This document shows positions 57,501 through 64,000 of a DNA stretch of 64,000 nt, in pieces. A program made the position numbers and the translations under genes. Below the pieces are notes generated by a model. That model did not search any database. It was not told the DNA's origin and saw nothing but the letters and a program-made list of their open reading frames with translations. The stretch is from Lanius collurio (Eukaryota > Chordata > Aves > Passeriformes > Laniidae). Location: positions 18,511,052 to 18,575,051 of the forward strand of contig JACBWW010000018.1 in the NCBI GenBank assembly GCA_020086605.1. Reading direction: 5' to 3'. Each line of letters starts with the position of its first letter. Position 1 is the stretch's first letter.

Positions 57501-60500
57501 TAAAGAAAAAATAAGATGTAAGAAATTCTATATTTGGTGTCCAGAGGGGTAAAATATAATATAATAATAAAAAAAAAAGAAGAATTTTTCATCATTTCAA
57601 GGGATTTTTTTAGGAAGAGGACTATGCTTAGGTGACTCTTACCTAAAGGAGCAGCATCTTTAAAGAGCATTATAATAAAAAATAGAAATGCAGGGAAGCT
57701 TTTATGACATAAAGTGCATATGGCTCTTAGCATGTGGCCAACTTCTTGTTTAGAAAGATTTCCTGCTGCATTCATGTTTCCTTGCTGTATTCCCCGAGGG
57801 CTGAGCATCGCTATCTCCTGCAGACAATGCAGCGACGCCCTGGTTTTGTACTGAGGAATGATTTTCACATTCACAAGCTGTTTCGGTGTTCCAGAGCATT
57901 GCATTGCTCTGGCATGGATTTATCTGATTTTTTTTTTCATAAAAAGATGATTCTCTCTGGTTTGGGGGATGCCATCAGGGATACAGGCACGTGCAGTAGC
58001 ACAAACAGCTGAAATCTCATGGCAGACTTTATGTCTGCTTGATGCTTTCCCTGATGGCCTTGACTCAGATTATAATGTCAGTAGAGTAAAATAGGCTCTG
58101 CAAAACGTGGTCTTCTGTTGGGATGCTGGCAAAGTAATGCCAATGAGGCATAAACTTCTATAGGTGGTGGCACTCCCTCCTACATTCTGTTTTCAAGGTT
58201 AAATTCAGAAGTGTACAAAACACTCTCAGCAAGAGGTAGAAGTACCTGGGCCTCGTGGCCTCTGACTTCAGCTGAGCAGTCAGATCCCTGTCCTCTGCTT
58301 TTTTGTGTGCAAATGGACCTGCCATGTATGGAAATGATCTCCGCTGAAATAGAAGCAGTGTAGAAAACAAAACTGTGTAAATGTCTGTGGATGGATCTCC
58401 CTGATTTTTATAGAAAAGGAGAGAATGGTGGACCTAAATAATCAACAAAATTAGGGTATGAGTCTTTTCAAATCACCTGTGGAAGTACATATTAATCAGT
58501 TTTAAATGTCCCAAACTCTATCCCGTTGAAATTATGAACAAATCAGCAAAATATATTCCTGGAATGTTCTTAGATCGAATAGCAGGAAGCTGAGTCCAGG
58601 TACTGTCAGACTGGAAATGAGGCATATGTGCCCAGTAGTGTGGGTCACTGGCACAGCTGGAGGGGAGATGTGATGTTTCACATGCACAGCAAACTGAGGG
58701 TTTGTCCACATAAGACTACACACATGTAATCTGAATTAGCATCAGCACCTTAAGGGATGTACAAACTTCTCAGGGAATATGGCTGACTGATGCTGTAAAA
58801 TGCCAGACTGAGAGATCAGAATAATCTCTCTGGCTGGAAAATCCACTGATCCATGGCAATAGCTCTGTTCTGTATGTGCACAGCAGACAGAGAGCAAGAA
58901 AAGGTTTATATTCTACAGCAGAAGAATATATTAATGGTCTTGTCTCACCACAAATTTTCACAAAATTAGATAGTTAGATTGTGTCATATCTTAGCTCATC
59001 ACCAAGACTACTTGCCATAAAATTTCTGACATCAGAAGAGGGACACCTGTACTAAAGTGAAATTTGAAGATTCTCTAATATATAAATTTGTAAGATGGAG
59101 TCCTTATCCATAGCAATCATGTTGTCAGCAGTGCTGTTTGTTTGAATTAATGCTGCAGATTGGATCTGGTTGTTGGTGCTGATCTCAACTTATATGTAGG
59201 ACATAAACTGAATACATTACATTTTCTAACGTGCCCAGCCAGAATGCTCTGATGAAAACACCAAAGCTGAAGTAAATGGGAGCAGGCAGTTCTCAGCCTG
59301 AGGTGCCAGGCCATTGGAAATCCCAGGTTCCTAAATATAAATGTAGTACAGATATCCAAGCTGAAAGGTGTCTCAAAAATATAGTCAAAGATTTATATTA
59401 TTCTGACAACACACTGGAATCAGTGATTACTGCTGACACTGAGCCAAACCCTGCAGAAAAGTCTTTTGATGTATTTCAAGAGACATTTTAAGTTCAGTGT
59501 CCTGTAACTGCATCTGTCACCACCATCCTCTCAGAAAAAAACACCCTAAGAAGGCGGGGATTTTGTTTTTTAATCGTTAACTTTGCACTGCTGTGCCTTC
59601 CTTCCTCTCTAAGCTTCCCTTTTGTGTAGATGAAACCTAGTGATGCTGTGTTTGCCTATAGGCGTCCTTTTTCCTGTGAACACAGAAAACCCTGAAGAAC
59701 AAATAAACTGTTTAAGTTGCTGATCCTGCATGTTTGCAAATTCATTGGGAGATTTGGCTCACATGTAAGGACACAAGGATCCGGCTCCTAGGGAATAAAC
59801 GTCAAAGAACATGAAAAGAAAAGCCTTGGTAGGCACTGGGACTATAAGAACAAAGAGTGCTTCCAAACTGCAGTAGTAAAAACCACTGGGAAATGTGGGA
59901 TAGCCTGACAGAAGCAGTAAGAATGATGGTTCTGAGTCAGGCACTGAATCGGAAAAAAAAGAGAAAAGAAAAAAGAAAAAAGAAAAAAGCTTGATCAGAG
60001 TGAATTAAAGCCACTTATATTCCTGGAAATGAATTATTTCCTCTTTATTAAAAAAGGAAAAAAAGACAAAGAGGTTAAGAATGTAATTATATGTCACAGA
60101 AAGCATTATATGGCAATTTCTGTCTCCCAGGCTTACGTTCAGGGTGCAGACCAAAACTCTGATACACTGTCTGACTTCTGCAGTGTCTCAGCAGCGTTGC
60201 CTGCACTGCCTATTTACTTTTCAGCACTTCCTCTCAGAGGCTTTCTTTTAGCCCATGTTCTCAGCAGGCTTTCAGAGGAAGCTCTGAGTATTATTCTGTG
60301 TCCAGAATAAACAGAAAGCACAGCACTGTCTTCTGTGCATAATCCCTCTCCTTCCCCTGTGAATTTACAAATGCTGTAGGAAAACAGAATGATCACAGAA
60401 ATAGCTGTGTTAGAAGATCCCTCAGTGCTGAGGACTTGGTTCCCTGCTTTGTTCAGGGAGTTCAGGCATATCTCTGACATCATTTACTGTTTACCTTGCC

Positions 60501-63500
60501 GAGGCTCCAAGGAAGTGCCAAAGCCTGTGAACCACCTCCCCCCTTTCCCATCTTGAGGTATTTTCATTCCATCCATCTCTGCCTGGACACAGAGTGCCTG
60601 AACAGTGTGGCAGGGGATGTTCCCAATGCACACTGATGTTTTGCCCAGTCATAGGTCAGGAGGGAGTGTCCTCCCACTGGTATGAACAGTATGACCACGA
60701 AGGAAGATGAACAGTAACTGCATTATGTCCTCCAGAAGATGGATGGAAGTGAGAGGGAATATGGTTTTGTGAGCTGTGTTTCAGGGACTTGCTCATCAGT
60801 TGCATGACATTGCTGCATTTGTTTCTCAGTGTTTACAAATGGAATTAAATCAAGGTTGTAAACCAGAAAACCATATTCATGTGCTTTATAGATTGATGAT
60901 AGACATAGCACAAAATGCTAAAAACTAGATCAGCTGCAATTAGTCTTTAGAGAGCCTAACCACCAATATGAATTTGACAACCAAGATTTCAAATAGTTAA
61001 CTTCATTCTGTCCTGTGTGTTCACTGTCTTTTTGTGTTGTGTGGTTTGGTTTTTTGTTTGTGGTTTTGTTTTGTTTTTTATGGGTAGAAACTGTTTGGAA
61101 ATAAATATGTTAAGATTCAGTTATTCCTAAAACTTTATAATTTAATGACAAAGACCATTTGCTTATGAATGCACTGAGGTTGCTGCACTGGGCATATTCA
61201 GACTCTGCCAATCATCAGACAAGGTCTCTGTCATTCTTAATTGGCTAAGGGTAGAAAAGGAGTGGGGTAATTTCCAACAGACTTTCTTCTCCTCTCCTGG
61301 TATGATGCCTTGAAGTAGATGATGCTGCTTATATCACAGAGACCAAGAGTTTAAATTAACTAGGAAATAATTAAGATTATAAAAACAACCCCAAAACTTT
61401 TATGGGGTTGCAAACATCATTCTCTCATTATCCCAAAGAAAGTTTATTTCTTGCTAGTTCCCTTGAGAGAAGAGTTAAAAATTGCCCTTTTATGGGAAGA
61501 CAGCTGCCCAATAGATCACCAGGAAAAGCAATCTGAGCATGGGCAGGGCTGGCTGGAGCCCAGCCAGTGGGACTGGGACTGGTGAGCCCCTGAAACAAAA
61601 CTGCGCAGCAGAAGCTGCTGCAGAGCTTCCCTGGCAGGTGCCACTGTGACTGCCTGGCCTGTGGGAGTCCAAGATGATGCAAAGTGAATGGGAATGAAAG
61701 AAAAAAAAGGCAATGGAACAGTGGGAAAAGGAAATATTCTCTACTTTGTGTGCTGAAAAGATCAAACCCCATTGCACTGGTGCAGGGTTTTGAAGGATGT
61801 TTTTTGTCTTAGGCCCTGATTCTGCTCAAGCCAATTGAAGTCACCAGTTTGATACACAGTGATGTAAACAGGCACCAACCCCTGGCTTCCTTCCTCACAC
61901 AGACTCACATTTCTGCTGGATTCTGGATTTTTAGCACAGTGGTGAACCAACAGTGCTAAAACACCACCTGTTTTGCTGTGTCAAGGGAGCCAGCTATCAC
62001 TGCAGCCACGTCACTAAATCACATTACAACCCTCTGTCTAATGACATTTGTATAGATCTCCAGCTCTCTACTATTTGTCACTAATCAGAGTCATCTGAAG
62101 ATAATCATGCAGGGACATTATCCCATTTCTGCCTTAGCCACTCATTTCTGCAGTGCACACACAAGCCAGCATGGCCTGACTTCTCCAATTCCTCTTGCTA
62201 TATTTATTTGTCTTCCTTTTAGTAGAAATAATTGAGGGATCAATGAAGTTACTGTGCCAGGTCTATTGCTCAACTCTCCACTTCCCTGTTGCTGTGGGAT
62301 CTTGCAGGAAACTTGAAGAAATCCAAAGAATAGCCGAACCTGTTCTCAAACTTGCTCTGAGAAGCCAACCCTGCCTGTGTAAAAGGCACTGTTGAACATG
62401 ATTTAGCCTTAAAAGATTAAATATCTTTTTGTTACATCCCAATGGAGACAATGTTAGGGTTCATATTAGCACTACTGAGTGCTCATTTGTTCTTTCTGGT
62501 TTTTACCATTGCAAAGAGACTAGATAAATTTTCTTCCCTGTTACAGTTGCTTGAAACTGCAATGAATTTCATGGAATGAATGGAATTATTTAGGATTTTA
62601 ATCAATGGAGCTGCAGAATTTAGCCAACCATCTTAAAATCATTGTATTTATTTCTAAGATTCAAAATGTTGTATTAATAATTTAAACAATTGTAGGGAAT
62701 ATCCTGTTGTATTGACCTTGAAAATGTTGTGAAACATAGTAAATACAAAACATTTGCTTGCTAAAATGAAAATATTAAATGCTCAGTCACTTGGAGCTTC
62801 ATGTGGAAATCATCAGGAAAGCAGCTCCTGTTCTAAATGGAGCTGTCAAACTGACAGGTGGCAAAAGAAACCTATTCCCAGCTATTCAGTAGTAACAAAA
62901 GATTAAGACGATCCAGTTTCATCAGGCCATCAAAGAGGGAGACTTGAATTGGTTGAATTCAAAACGGTTTTCTCTGTTTGCTTACTTAGGCTGGTCCTAA
63001 CTGCAGGATTGTAAGAAATTTGTAATAAACTGAGCTGTTACTCATTCCAAGAACATCAAATAGCTGTCAATTATAAGGTGGCAGAGACTTGAATAAAAAT
63101 GAAACTGCCTTTTTTGAGAAATACTTTGGGTTGATCACAGCCACTTTGACGTAAGATTCTCTGCATGGGCAATTAGCAACTCATTCTGGCAGTTTCCTTA
63201 TGGGAATTTTTCCAGGGGTATTTGATGCAAATGTTTCTGAGAATCAGCTGTGTATGCACGATGAGGATAATTTAGAAATCTTTTTTGGAAAAGGCACGTC
63301 TGTGGTTGCTATAGTTTAAACAAGAATGTACAGCTTTATCGATTCCTGACCCTTTGTTCCTGTCCAGTGTTCAGCTCCATCACTCTAATCCAGCCTTTTC
63401 TTCTTTGGAGTAATGGAAACCTCGGGTTTTTTCCACTTGCTTGTTAATATATTTGGCAAGATACTTGTGTCTTCTTTGCAAAGGTGCTACTGCTCTGCTG

Positions 63501-64000
63501 ATTGACATTCAGCATGGGCAGGCAGGGCAGGCCATGGAAAGAAGCAACAAGCCAGGAAGGAACAAAAACCTTCCAATCTTGAATTCTTATTCCAAATGTC
63601 TTTGAATCAGCAGCTCTGGGCCCTTCCCAGCTCTTGAAGGAATGCCAGTTCAGAGCAGTGAGTGAATAAGGTGTGTGTGGGGGCGACTGCTTCCCTGTCA
63701 CTTGTGAGAAGCTTCATTTTAAAAAGTGCCTCTTCTTTCACTGCGTTACAGGGGCTTGGATGGCTCCAAGGAGCTGGGAATGGCTCACAGAGGCTTTTTG
63801 TTCATGGCCTGTTGCCCAGTCCAGCCCAGCCCAGGCCACGAGTGACCAGGAGCTGTTCCCAGCCTGATGGATGATGTGAGCTGTGCCTTGGTCTGGTTTC
63901 AGCAGCAGGAGCACCACAAAAACCAGCACTGCCCTTGTCCCCAAGTGACTCTCCCCCAAGCCAGGGCTGTTTTAGGGCAGGGCAGAGCCGAGGCTCTGGG
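54561..64000. other. intergenic to the right edge, nothing coding recognised
   Basis: AT-rich DNA with an A-rich (AAAAAAG-like) run at 59952-59989. No CpG island, conserved exon, tRNA or other RNA gene was recognised. The open frames present (up to about 180 codons) have no family resemblance or splice support. Confidence 0.6.
59952..59989 (+). repeat. A-rich simple repeat (AAAAAAG-like)
   Basis: Runs of 4-8 A separated by single G, reading toward the right. It could be the decayed tail of a retrotransposed sequence, but no element body was recognised beside it. Confidence 0.85.

Noticed and set aside
57365..57904. 179-codon open frame on the minus strand
   Set aside because: AT-rich, hydrophobic, without any family motif or conserved neighbour; treated as chance.
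34151..64000. GNB4 exons on the plus strand
   Set aside because: Expected from human synteny, but the conserved start (MSELEQL) and WD-repeat phrases were not found in any frame by eye.

Overview
The window looks like avian nuclear DNA, probably a songbird or a related bird. Three things point that way: spliced vertebrate genes with short introns, several CR1 LINE copies with bird-type 3' ends, and the gene order USP13 - NDUFB5 - MRPL47 - ACTL6A. That order is the conserved vertebrate block found on human 3q26, seen here in reverse orientation. No bacterial, viral or CRISPR system was recognised.

Layout. Positions 1-14115 (minus strand) hold the 5' end of USP13, a deubiquitinase. Coding exons 1-3 are at 13963-14115, 4271-4396 and 197-257, and the rest of the gene lies beyond the left edge. 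A CpG island at about 13720-14480 covers exon 1. After a 380-base gap (14581-14960), NDUFB5 (mitochondrial complex I) runs on the minus strand at 16111-19678, with exons 2-6 readable and a tentative 3' part of exon 1 at 20150-20212. MRPL47 (mitochondrial ribosomal protein uL29m) is head-to-head with it on the plus strand, but only its last three coding exons are present (20676-21723). The shared promoter, most of NDUFB5 exon 1 and the 5' half of MRPL47 are missing at a badly assembled point, a 9-bp tandem repeat ending in one N at 20213. ACTL6A (BAF53A, a chromatin-remodelling actin-related protein) is complete on the minus strand: 14 coding exons between 32570 and 24272 give 429 residues. Its CpG island (about 32140-33380) contains a 374-base gap just upstream of the start codon, three CCAAT boxes and a GACGG pentamer array.

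From about 33.4 kb to 64 kb no protein-coding exon could be recognised. This part is AT-rich intergenic DNA, or the intron of an unseen transcript, with CR1 fragments and short microsatellites. In human the next gene on this side is GNB4, but none of its exons was found here.

The four genes are housekeeping-type neighbours rather than a pathway. NDUFB5 and MRPL47 both serve mitochondria and in human share a bidirectional promoter. ACTL6A acts in nuclear remodelling complexes and USP13 in ubiquitin removal. The points most worth a second look are the collapsed NDUFB5/MRPL47 promoter, a perfect 15-bp hairpin in NDUFB5 intron 4, and the ACTL6A promoter region with its flanking opposed CR1 copies.
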